From the NCBI GenBank assembly GCA_013812905.1, contig JACCSP010000154.1, positions 1 through 33,152 of the forward strand: a stretch of DNA of 33,152 nt, given 5' to 3'. How positions within the stretch are numbered: position 1 is the stretch's first letter; each line of letters begins with the position of its first letter. A program made the translations under genes and the position numbers. The notes under the pieces were generated by a model. The model searched no databases and was not told where the DNA came from. It saw nothing but the letters and a program-made list of their open reading frames with translations. This DNA is from Pyrinomonadaceae bacterium (lineage in GTDB: Bacteria > Acidobacteriota > Blastocatellia > Pyrinomonadales > Pyrinomonadaceae). Shown here piece after piece: positions 25,601 through 32,465 of the stretch.

Positions 25601-25731
25601 CCGTCGTGGGGACACAGCACTTTGTGGTTTATGACGGCCGGGAGGAAATAGACAACCGGACCCAGGGTAACTGCCAGTGCCGCAAGATAGTCAGTCTTTA
25701 TCCTCAAGCGGGGGTTGAATGGACCAGTCAT
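22654..25731 (-). CDS. YfhO-like giant membrane protein (GT-C family candidate)
   Basis: The 1025-residue protein has a first half with about twelve membrane segments. It has a large extracytoplasmic loop after the first span (HDGLIQNVPLRVAAANILRA, then LPLWNPYYFSGIPLLASSQA), the usual YfhO pattern. The soluble second half (about 500-980) is followed by the family's conserved end: ENYYPGWRAYVDG, RVDYNLRGVELGPGEHLIEF and a final span with a basic cytoplasmic tail. YfhO-type proteins are proposed glycosyltransferases for surface polymers using lipid-phosphate sugars. Residues of about 218-239 are encoded by a palindromic DNA element. The start ATG 25731 overlaps the divergent GT39 gene by 13 bp; no good Shine-Dalgarno is seen. 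The family call is confident, the activity is inferred. Confidence 0.88.
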   Translation of the reverse strand: MTGPFNPRLRIKTDYLAALAVTLGPVVYFLPAVINHKVLCPHDGLIQNVPLRVAAANILRAGNLPLWNPYYFSGIPLLASSQAGVLFPLNWYYLLFSPTVATNLMVISTYMLAALGAYLYSRRTGATIAGAVVTSIVWQCGGFLVGQLSHINIVQTAAMLPWVLWAVEGYARSGGRPRGAMLALIVALQAMVGHQQTFAYSLMLVTAYAVVMALANIAGSPRAHPKRATRLGTPGQPAWGAMQSWKRYLWSLAYAAAGVLLAAVQIVPTFELLRKSQRAEATYEFFTSFSMPRRFLSAYFAPYIMGGGDGRLFRAPYFGEPFYSVFIGYAGLLAMMLALVAVLIKRDTRTKFWTCTALVCALLAFGAHAPLNLYWFVYYVPVLNLFRVPARHLMEVDFAIAVLAGRGITVLAEGRGGKPVLRRVAIAASLVVILTCLMVTCLRPEKFLLARSAPVTLLRAPELFLPVLFAALSAWALWVFARRRRGSTARLLAILTVDLIIWGHSSGWYTSSPTADEEVWSVPQTVQFLRRTAPQDASAYRILTAPHAFDPATPPVPPSVSHSTDRVLWTQPDVYMMHGVHNAAGYDGLGLERYSRLAGQMKVWGELTDPETTLRGDSREIDLLNVRYLISLRQQSGKDQTDSVSAPQNDFPPATDRYNGFMFAKSDLGLPGIGIGKRLRFVVRPLAADRVALVSNLAWSDNVPDQAIVGRLRLIANDGRAFEFQLRAGVDTAEWSHDRPDIRARIKHKLPSLATSYPVNDAKGRYEGHSYVTSFTLPEKITLTGGEIELEAGIRWPDLRLSVLRLSLVDVDHGKSYPLRREWMRIDRTTALAETQPAGEPKTDRWKLLGQTSKVDIYENARYLPRAWLASESMVLDEGTTLEVVRTGKLPDGSVWDPLRTALVEAKPLASITSTQDARAEITKYEPNRINLKTYFSGRSTLVLSENYYPGWRAYVDGRATDTLRVDYNLRGVELGPGEHLIEFVYRPKSVVTGFFVSLLTLAVLLLRGLRSRQNEKFADEIKSE
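25013..25078. repeat. Palindromic element inserted in frame inside the YfhO-like gene
   Basis: The outer arms CCCCACGCG (25013-25021) and CGCGTGGGG (25065-25073) enclose a perfect 11-bp hairpin, CCCCAAGCGGG/CCCGCTTGGGG (25036-25060, loop TAG). GGGGTCCCC and GGGGACCCC flank it. The 66 bp are a multiple of three and keep the minus-strand frame open, encoding a Pro/Arg/Gly-rich loop between two membrane segments. Confidence 0.7.
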
Positions 25732-27518
25732 TAAGTCAGGAGACCGCGAAGGAAACTGACGTGCTTGTCTTCAAGCCGCGGCACACGCTAGCCGCAGTGC
25801 TGCAATGGGTGCGGGCGCGCCGCGCTGGGCTGCTGGCCGGAGCATTGCTCGGCGTCATGAGCCTCCAGATGCTGGCAGTGATTTCTCGCAAGAGCATCAC
25901 CGCGGACGAGATCGTAATGATTCCGGCGGGATACTACCATCTTGTCGCGGGTTACTTCCAACTGGTCGACGACCACCCCCCGCTCTCGAAAATTCTCGCC
26001 GCGATCCCGTTGCTCTTCATCCAGCCCGCTGAGACGCAGCCTCGGGACATTCTCGCGCCCCCGCAATCAGGGAATGCGGACGGGGCGTACCAGGAACGGT
26101 TCTGGGAGGACAACCGCGCCTCCTTTGAAACGATTTCGTTCTGGACACGCGTGCCTATGATCGCGCTGACGGTCGCACTTGGCATCCTCATTTTCATTTT
26201 TGCGCGTGAGTTGTTTGGCGCGCGGGCGGCTGTGTTGGCGGTCGTGCTCTTCAGCCTCGAGCCAACGGTACTCGCGCACGGGCGCGTCGTGCAGACGGAT
26301 ATGCCCGCGGCCTTCGGCTATCTTCTCGTGTGCTTCATGCTTCACCGTTATCTGCGGGCTCGCACCTGGCAGCGTGCCGGAGCACTTGGTGCGGCGTGCG
26401 GCCTGGCATTCCTGGCAAAGTTCTCGATGCTCATTATCGGGCCTCCGCTGGCAGCGATCTTCGCGGTGCTGCTCTGGCGCGCGCCGCGAACAGGACCCAG
26501 GCGCAAGGCGTTGATGGCCCACGCTACGCTCGTGTCGCTGATCGCGCTGCTGCTGATCAACGCGGCTTACTACTTTCACAGCCGCGAGCTGACGAACGCA
26601 GACGCGCTCTGGATCGCGCAGTCGTTTCCGTCTTACAAGGCGGCGGTGTCGAGCGCCGTGCGCCCTCTCTCTTACCTACTTCCGACCGACATGGTAATCG
26701 GCATCCTGTGGCAATTCTGGCACAATGGCGAGGGCCATCCGGCGTCGCTCCTTGGGATGTACCGCGCGACCGGCTGGTGGTACTACTTTCCCGTAGCCTT
26801 CGCTCTCAAAGTCTCGCTCCCCTTCCTGCTGCTTTCGCTCGCTTCGCTTGTGTGGTGTGTTCACGATTTGATTAGCAACCGTGACAAGAAAATTCTCATC
26901 ATTCTGATCCCATTCGCCATCTACACGATCTTCGTGCTGTTCAGCAGGATCAACATCGGCGTCCGTTACTACCTCCCAGCCTACCCTTTCCTTTTCATCG
27001 CCGGCGGCGCTTCTCTCGACTGGCTGTTGAGACGACCGGCGCGTCGCTTCGGGGTGGGCATAGCCGCCGCTCTTCTATGCTGGATGGGAGTCGAAGCAGT
27101 GCGGGCCTACCCAGACCAGATGACTTATTTCAACCAGCTCGCAGCCTCGCGCCCGCACTGGTGGTATCTTTCCGACTCGAACGTCGAGTGGGGCGATGAC
27201 GTGCCGCAACTAGCTGCATACCTCAAAGCTCGGGGCGAGACGCGCGTAAACGCGGCGCTATCTGCCGGCTGGAGTACTCTTACGCAGTACGGATTGGTTT
27301 ATGTGGATCTGCTGTCGAAGCCCGCTGGTTCGACACCTGACACGCGGTACGTAGCCATCGGCGCGAGTTTTCTCAACGGCTCGACAGTGCCAGTGCGGCC
27401 GATTCACGGCCGCTTGCCGACGGAGCCCGAGCGCATCAACTTCTTCGACCCCTACCGCCATCGGAAGCCGGAAGCTGTGTTTGGGAATTCGATTTACCTC
27501 TATCGCATCCCCGAGTGA
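25719..27518 (+). CDS. GT39/ArnT-like integral membrane glycosyltransferase
   Basis: The 599-residue protein has about eleven membrane segments. The first extracytoplasmic loop carries ITADEIVMIPAGYYHLVAGY followed by DDHPPLSK, the acidic and His-Pro-Pro motif of the PMT/ArnT (GT-C) class that transfers sugars from polyprenyl phosphate. VVQTDMPAAFGYLLVCFML and RINIGVRYYLPAYPFLFIAG are also typical. The soluble C-terminus (WWYLSDSNVEWGDDVPQLA) matches a common bacterial subgroup. ATG 25719 overlaps the divergent YfhO-like start by 13 bp. GTG 25761 with AAGGA at 25749-25753 and a 7-base spacer is a credible shorter start that removes the overlap. It heads a plus-strand unit with the DPM1-like gene 37 bp downstream, which could make its donor lipid. 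Confidence 0.9.
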   Translation: MDQSLSQETAKETDVLVFKPRHTLAAVLQWVRARRAGLLAGALLGVMSLQMLAVISRKSITADEIVMIPAGYYHLVAGYFQLVDDHPPLSKILAAIPLLFIQPAETQPRDILAPPQSGNADGAYQERFWEDNRASFETISFWTRVPMIALTVALGILIFIFARELFGARAAVLAVVLFSLEPTVLAHGRVVQTDMPAAFGYLLVCFMLHRYLRARTWQRAGALGAACGLAFLAKFSMLIIGPPLAAIFAVLLWRAPRTGPRRKALMAHATLVSLIALLLINAAYYFHSRELTNADALWIAQSFPSYKAAVSSAVRPLSYLLPTDMVIGILWQFWHNGEGHPASLLGMYRATGWWYYFPVAFALKVSLPFLLLSLASLVWCVHDLISNRDKKILIILIPFAIYTIFVLFSRINIGVRYYLPAYPFLFIAGGASLDWLLRRPARRFGVGIAAALLCWMGVEAVRAYPDQMTYFNQLAASRPHWWYLSDSNVEWGDDVPQLAAYLKARGETRVNAALSAGWSTLTQYGLVYVDLLSKPAGSTPDTRYVAIGASFLNGSTVPVRPIHGRLPTEPERINFFDPYRHRKPEAVFGNSIYLYRIPE

Positions 27519-27555
27519 CAACTTGGTAATTTTCTTAAGGAGTATGTGATCTCGG

Positions 27556-28257
27556 ATGCGAGCCATCGTCGTCCTCCCAACGTACAACGAGCGCGCAAAC
27601 CTAGCGGAACTCGTCGAAAGGATTCAGCAGTTCTCTGCTGACATACACATGCTCATCGTCGATGACAATTCGCCTGATGGCACGGGTGAGCTGGCCGATG
27701 AGTTGAGTCGCAAAAACCCAGATCAGGTGTTCGTGCTGCATCGGGATCTTAAGGATGGCTTAGGCAAAGCCTATGTAGATGGGTTCAAGCAGGTTTTAAA
27801 GAAGGACTACGAATACATCCTGCAAATGGACGCTGACCTATCGCACGATCCCAGTCATCTCCCGGCCTTTTTTGAACAGATCGAAAGTCATGACCTGGTC
27901 GTAGGGTCGCGCTACCTTAACGGGATTAGTGTAGTGAACTGGGATCTAAAGCGGCTAATCTTAAGTAAGATGGCTACCAATTACGTGCGCTTCGTTACCA
28001 GAACTCCCTTGACCGACGCCACAAGCGGGTTTAACTGCTGGCGACGCGAAGCACTCGAAGCCCTTGGTTTCGAAGGCTTCTTCTCAAGCGGATATGTGTT
28101 TCTCGTCGAGATGAAGTACAGGGCGTACCGGAAAGGTCTAAAGATCGGCGAGGTCCCAATTGTTTTCGTCGAAAGAAAAAGCGGCGATTCGAAACTAGAC
28201 TGGCGCGTGATCTTCGAGGCAGTCTGGGGAGTTCTCCGTTTGAGGTTAAGACATTGA
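27556..28257 (+). CDS. Polyprenyl-phosphate mannose synthase-like GT2 (DPM1 type)
   Basis: The 233-residue soluble GT-A enzyme is close to the full length of short DPM1 proteins and lacks C-terminal membrane spans. Motifs in order: VVLPTYNERANLAELVERI, MLIVDDNSPDGTGELADEL, GLGKAYVDGF, the metal-binding DAD in YILQMDADLSHDPSHLPA, DLVVGSRYLNG, TDATSGFNCWRREAL, GYVFLVEMKYRAYRKG and the basic end FVERKSGDSK. It would load mannose (or glucose/GlcNAc) from an NDP donor onto a polyprenyl phosphate at the cytoplasmic face, supplying GT-C enzymes on the other side. AAGGAG lies somewhat far (about 13 bases) upstream of ATG 27556. Both neighbours on the strand are GT39-like, which supports this role. 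Confidence 0.93.
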   Translation: MRAIVVLPTYNERANLAELVERIQQFSADIHMLIVDDNSPDGTGELADELSRKNPDQVFVLHRDLKDGLGKAYVDGFKQVLKKDYEYILQMDADLSHDPSHLPAFFEQIESHDLVVGSRYLNGISVVNWDLKRLILSKMATNYVRFVTRTPLTDATSGFNCWRREALEALGFEGFFSSGYVFLVEMKYRAYRKGLKIGEVPIVFVERKSGDSKLDWRVIFEAVWGVLRLRLRH

Positions 28258-28323
28258 GAAAGCGAAAGGTTCGCCGTTCTCGAGGCAGCGAAGAGCAATG
28301 ACGGCTCTTTGGGCGCTAAGTGG

Positions 28324-29829
28324 ATGATAAGGTTGACCGACGTGCATAACTTCTTGCGTCGCCACAGATGGATGCTGACGCTATTCACCGTCTCTATTCT
28401 CGCAGTTCTTCTCTATATCGCCGACGTATTGAATAACCCGGCGGGCTTTCATCTCGATGAATCGTCGATCGCCTTCAACGCGCACACCATCTCACAGACA
28501 GGCCGCGACGAGTACGGCCTGTCGTGGCCTCTCTACTTTCGCGCCTTCGGGGAGTTTAAGAACCCGGTTTACATCTACCTGCTCGCGATGTTGTTTGGGC
28601 TGACCGGCCCGAGCATACTTGTGGCCCGCCTTTTCAGCGCGACTGCTGGCTTCTTGACCGTCGCGGTTCTTGGCGTGCTGGCCGCGCGTGTAACAGGCCG
28701 ACGCACCGTTGGGCTGTTGGTGGCCGTCTCAGCAATGTTCACACCTTGGCTGTTCGAGTTAAGCCGCGTCGTTTTGGAAGTCACTCTATACCCGCTCGTT
28801 CTAGCACTTTTTCTCCTCTGCCTGCACTCGGCTGCGCAGAAGGCGGAATGGTCCTGGCGCGACACCATACCTCTCGCGATAACGCTCGCCCTGCTAACTT
28901 ACACCTACTCGATCGGCAGGCTGCTTGCTCCGCTCCTGACGCTCGGACTGCTGTTCTTCGTCCGGCGCGTGGGGTGGCGCGGTGTACTGTCGGCGTGGGG
29001 GTTGTACGCGTTGACGCTCGTCCCTGTTGTAGTCTTCAACTTTCGACATCCCGGCGCGCTTACCGGGAGGTTTTCACTCATCACCTATATCTCGCCACAA
29101 AGCAGTTTTGGCGAGACAGCGCTCGGCTTCTTGAGACACTACGCGGCCAACGTTAACCCCTGGCGGTTGCTTATCACGGGCGACCCGAACTATTACCAGA
29201 TGGCTCACGTGCAGGAAGCGGAACTGATGCTTGGGGCGACGGCCTTGCTCGCGGCGGCGGGTGCGTGGCTCGTGCTCCGCAGCAGAAGGCCGGGGCCGTG
29301 GTGGGCCTTCATCCTCTACGGCCTTGCTGCCTCAATCGTACCTGCTTCGCTCACTGATGAACCCTTTCATATGCTCCACCTCGCACCCGTTCCGGTTTTC
29401 CTGATCATCCTTTCGGCGCCGGCGCTCGATTGGCTCCTGACGGGTAAGACGCGCCGGCTCGCCACCCTACTCGTGGTCGCGGCAGCGACGCTCGCGCAAG
29501 GCGCGGTGTTTCAGTGGCAGTACCACGGGAGCGCAGGCTCGGCGCGGCGCCTGCATCTCTTCGACGCTGAATATCCGCAGAGGATTCTCGAACCTGCGCT
29601 TGCTCGAAAGCAGACGCCAATTTACCTGGCTGATGCTATAGCGATTCCCGGTTACATACATGCATATTGGTATGTGACGCTTCGCGGGCTCGACCTCTCG
29701 CTGTTTACAAGACTGCCAGCCGAAGTAGACCCTCCGGCCGACGCGCTGGTAATTAGCACTAGGGAAAACTGGACTGGATGCGAAATACTCTCCAGGATCG
29801 AGCCATATACGCTATGTGTGACCCATTAA
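28324..29829 (+). CDS. Second GT39-like membrane glycosyltransferase
   Basis: From ATG 28324 the protein has 501 residues; a TTG 15 bases upstream would add five. It has about eleven membrane segments. The first loop (NNPAGFHLDESSIAFNAHTI, then FGEFKNPVYIYLLAM) has the acidic-residue pattern of GT-C enzymes of the PMT type, with Asp-Glu in place of the DDHPP seen in the neighbouring enzyme. A lumenal, weakly conserved C-terminus ends in YTLCVTH. It follows the DPM1-like gene by 66 bp on the same strand and probably uses its product. The fold and class are fairly sure; donor sugar and acceptor are unknown. The next gene is convergent. Confidence 0.85.
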   Translation: MIRLTDVHNFLRRHRWMLTLFTVSILAVLLYIADVLNNPAGFHLDESSIAFNAHTISQTGRDEYGLSWPLYFRAFGEFKNPVYIYLLAMLFGLTGPSILVARLFSATAGFLTVAVLGVLAARVTGRRTVGLLVAVSAMFTPWLFELSRVVLEVTLYPLVLALFLLCLHSAAQKAEWSWRDTIPLAITLALLTYTYSIGRLLAPLLTLGLLFFVRRVGWRGVLSAWGLYALTLVPVVVFNFRHPGALTGRFSLITYISPQSSFGETALGFLRHYAANVNPWRLLITGDPNYYQMAHVQEAELMLGATALLAAAGAWLVLRSRRPGPWWAFILYGLAASIVPASLTDEPFHMLHLAPVPVFLIILSAPALDWLLTGKTRRLATLLVVAAATLAQGAVFQWQYHGSAGSARRLHLFDAEYPQRILEPALARKQTPIYLADAIAIPGYIHAYWYVTLRGLDLSLFTRLPAEVDPPADALVISTRENWTGCEILSRIEPYTLCVTH

Positions 29830-29934
29830 CCGCCAGGCTCACCCGAGCCGCTGTCTAACAGCTCTCTTCGCCCATGAATTGAAGTACCTGATCCGCCAGC
29901 GATGTCGGGGGCCAACGGGAGGCGGTTTCTCTGC

Positions 29935-31101
29935 TCAAGATTCGCGCCGGTATTCACCCCGGAATCGTCTCAGCGCCTCATCGTAAACTCCCAGAGTTGT
30001 CTGCGCAGTTTGCCCCCACGAAAACTTCGCCGCCTGCCTCAGCCCGGCGGCTACAAGTTTCTCGCGTGCGTTTTCGTGCTCCGTTATTGCGGAAATGGAA
30101 CGTGCGAGGTCCTTGTCGCTTGAAGGGTTGAAGAGAATAGCAGCTCCGCCGGTGGTTTCTTCGAGGGCGGGGATGCGGCTGGTGATCACAGGGGCGCCGC
30201 AAGTCATTGCTTCGAGCGGTGGTAGGCCGAAGCCTTCATAGATAGAAGGATAAACAAACGCCCGGCAGGACGCGTAAAGAGCGCACAGTTCTTGGTCGTT
30301 AAGATACCCGGTAAGGACGATTCGCTTCCGCATTGGTGATTTTTCCAAGACATCGAATAACGGTTCACTGAGCCAGCCGCGGTTGCCTGCGATTACCAGT
30401 TGAAGAGTTAGTCCCGATTGCCGGCTGGCAACTTCCTGGAAAGCGCTAATCAGCGTTCGCAAATTCTTGCGCGGCTCAATCGTCCCTACCGTCAGTAGAA
30501 AGTCGGCTCCTATTCCCAGCCTTTGGCGCACGTCTTCTGTAGCTTCCAAATCCATGGGTCTAAAACACGCGCGCGCGGCTTCCGGAACCGCGAAGACCTT
30601 CTCGGGAGAAAGCCTCAGGTGCTCGCAAACTTCGGCGCGTACACTCGCGGTGGGAACGATTACAGCGTTTGCCGCCCGCGCCATTATCGGGAGGCGGCGG
30701 CGGGAACGACTGACTCGTCGCTTTTCGTGGGTCTCGGGATGAATCAGGAGCGATAGGTCGTGGATCGTAAGCACTGTCGCGCACTGTCCCCAGGGAGGCA
30801 CCTCATAATTAGTACCGTGAAAGAGCTGAATGCCGCTGCTACGTATGTAACGGGGTAACCCCATCGACCACCAGTGCCTGCCCAGAGGACCAACCCGGAC
30901 CCGCATGACCTCTAGGTTGGCAGGCAGCGATAGTGGCTTGTCGTGTTGGGTGATGGCGATGGGGGGGGAGCTCGCTGGGTAGACTATGTCAAAATCGCTC
31001 TCAGGATCGACCCGGGCCAGAGCGCAGGCAAGTTCAAAAGTGTAGTGCCCGACGCCCGTTTTGAGCGCCGTCAGGGGCATACCGTCGAGTCCGATGCGCA
31101 T
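29935..31101 (-). CDS. Glycosyltransferase family 4
   Basis: The 388-residue soluble GT-B enzyme begins MRIGLDGMPLTALKTGVGHY, a start typical of mannosyl- or rhamnosyltransferase-like GT4 proteins with the GVG loop. It continues with IQLFHGTNYEVPPWGQ, ATVLTIHDLSLLIHPE and AVIVPTASVRAEVCEHLRL. The donor half has FLLTVGTIEPRKNLRTLISA, IVLTGYLNDQELCALYASCR and the catalytic-site region PSIYEGFGLPPLEAMTCGAP. It is full length. It is monocistronic between a convergent membrane enzyme and a divergent DUF4214 gene. It would extend the same lipid-linked glycan in the cytoplasm. Confidence 0.93.
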   Translation of the reverse strand: MRIGLDGMPLTALKTGVGHYTFELACALARVDPESDFDIVYPASSPPIAITQHDKPLSLPANLEVMRVRVGPLGRHWWSMGLPRYIRSSGIQLFHGTNYEVPPWGQCATVLTIHDLSLLIHPETHEKRRVSRSRRRLPIMARAANAVIVPTASVRAEVCEHLRLSPEKVFAVPEAARACFRPMDLEATEDVRQRLGIGADFLLTVGTIEPRKNLRTLISAFQEVASRQSGLTLQLVIAGNRGWLSEPLFDVLEKSPMRKRIVLTGYLNDQELCALYASCRAFVYPSIYEGFGLPPLEAMTCGAPVITSRIPALEETTGGAAILFNPSSDKDLARSISAITEHENAREKLVAAGLRQAAKFSWGQTAQTTLGVYDEALRRFRGEYRRES

Positions 31102-31201
31102 GTTTTACGTGTCTTTTTCTCTGACTATCAGACAATCCCACGTCGGTTCAGTCATCAGAGACGGTGGTTTCCAAATACGGTGACCCAGGCGAAGCTTCCT
31201 A

Positions 31202-31230
31202 TTGACCAATACAGCCCGAGGAGTTAGACT
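31202..31230 (+). promoter_or_regulatory. Candidate sigma70-like promoter upstream of the DUF4214 gene
   Basis: TTGACC (31202-31207) and TAGACT (31225-31230) are separated by 17 bases and match the consensus hexamers at 5/6 and 4/6. It would leave an untranslated leader of about 75-80 bases. This is weak evidence alone, since such matches occur by chance. Confidence 0.3.
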
Positions 31231-31313
31231 TTAAGTCCTGTTGGTGCGTCTAAGGCTCATGATAGACGAACCCTCTTGTCCCTTTCCTTAGCTTAAATTT
31301 TGTCAGGAGCAAT

Positions 31314-32237
31314 ATGATGAGAATTGCCATTGCCGTTTTCGTGATCAGCCTGAGTGCCTTGAGTGTATTGGCCCAGGCCCCCCCGACGCTAAGGATAGTA
31401 ACAGAGGTTCCCAATCTTCCTTCCGAGCTGTTTTACGGAGATATCAAAGTAAAGCCTCTGCGTCTACGGCCGGGGACCAACACCCCTATTACCATAAATG
31501 ACGCCGATTTCTTTGTTCACCAGCAGTATGTTGACTTCTTGAGCCGTATGCCGGACCAGAGTGGCTTTAACTTCTGGGTGAACCAAATTACTGGCTGCGC
31601 CGGCAACGCAGCCTGCGTCGACGTCCAACGGGTGAACTCGTCTGGTGCGTTCTTCCTTTCCATCGAGTTCATTGGCACCGGGTATTTCGTTTACCGTCTT
31701 CACAAAGGGAGCTTTGGCGACCTTCCCCGCTACGCGACTTTTATGCCCGATACGCGTCAGGTCGCTAACGGTGTGATTGTGGGGCAGGGGGACTGGCAAG
31801 GGACATTGACGGCCAATCAGACCGCATTCGCTAACGCCTGGGTTGATCGACCCGCCTTCCTTGCGCGATATCCAACGACCCTGTCGGCCACTGCGTATGT
31901 TACTAGCCTTATTGAGACCGCAGGTCTTACCGGGCAGGTGGATCCCGGCCCGATTGTCACTGAGATGGGAACTGGTTATCCCCTGGCCACGGCACGCGCA
32001 ATTGGTCTGCGCCGGGTCATCGAGAGCTCGGCCTTTGACGCCAAGGAGAAGAGTCCGGCTTTCGTGTTGATGCAGTATTTCGGTTATCTACGGCGGAATC
32101 CCAACGATGCGCCGGACAACAACCTCGATGGCTATAACTTCTGGCTGACCAAGCTAAACAACCACAACGGCGACTTTCATGCCGCCGAGATGGTCAAGTC
32201 GTTCATCGTCTCCGGGGAGTATTTCGCTCGCTTCTAA
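31314..32237 (+). CDS. Secreted DUF4214-like protein
   Basis: The 307-residue protein has a clear signal peptide (RIAIAVFVISLSALSVLAQA) with cleavage likely after AQA or nearby. Nearly all the rest is a DUF4214-like region: DADFFVHQQYVDFLSRMPDQ, SGFNFWVNQITGCAGNAACV with a Cys pair, SGAFFLSIEFIGTGYFVYRL, VLMQYFGYLRRNPNDAPDNN, and the end ASGEYFARF-like (VSGEYFARF). DUF4214 proteins are often exported and linked to surface layers or glycan binding, but no activity is established here. AGGAG at 31305-31309 suits ATG 31317 (7-base spacer) better than 31314. A strong terminator follows 20 bp after the stop. It is convergent with, and paralogous to, the gene at 32466. Confidence 0.9.
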   Translation: MMRIAIAVFVISLSALSVLAQAPPTLRIVTEVPNLPSELFYGDIKVKPLRLRPGTNTPITINDADFFVHQQYVDFLSRMPDQSGFNFWVNQITGCAGNAACVDVQRVNSSGAFFLSIEFIGTGYFVYRLHKGSFGDLPRYATFMPDTRQVANGVIVGQGDWQGTLTANQTAFANAWVDRPAFLARYPTTLSATAYVTSLIETAGLTGQVDPGPIVTEMGTGYPLATARAIGLRRVIESSAFDAKEKSPAFVLMQYFGYLRRNPNDAPDNNLDGYNFWLTKLNNHNGDFHAAEMVKSFIVSGEYFARF

Positions 32238-32256
32238 CATTCAGGGCGGCTTAGTT

Positions 32257-32296
32257 AAAAAGGCGGGACTCAGATTTGAGTCCCGCCTTTTTCTTT
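32257..32296 (+). terminator. Rho-independent terminator
   Basis: A perfect 10-bp stem GGCGGGACTC/GAGTCCCGCC (32262-32271 and 32278-32287) has a 6-base loop AGATTT, is preceded by AAAAA and followed by TTTTTCTTT. It lies 20 bp after the stop of the DUF4214 gene. The A/T flanks mean it could also act on the minus strand for the convergent gene. Confidence 0.93.
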
Positions 32297-32384
32297 GCGA
32301 GCTGTCAACGGACTTGACCGGGTTAAATGCCCCGTCGAGATCAGCGTAGCCCCCGTTCTGACAAGAAGCAGGAGCGTCAAAACA

Positions 32385-32445
32385 CGGTCCGCGAATTGCG
32401 ACGAAATAATACTAACAAGATTTTGCGTTGGTTCGTTTCGTGTAA
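32385..32445. repeat. Long imperfect palindrome, family A copy 3 (degenerate)
   Basis: It aligns with copy 2 through GTCCGCGAA, GACGAAA, ACTAACAAGATTT and GGTTCGTTTCGTG. The terminal GATCG arm on the right is lost, so it appears decayed. It sits between the terminator and the end of the minus-strand DUF4214 gene. Confidence 0.6.
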
Positions 32446-32465
32446 GCTTCTTTCCGTCTGGATCC

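Noticed and set aside
31224-31256. TTAGAC/GTCTAA inverted repeat as an operator
   Set aside because: Only six bases per arm with a long loop, overlapping a weak promoter candidate; could be chance.
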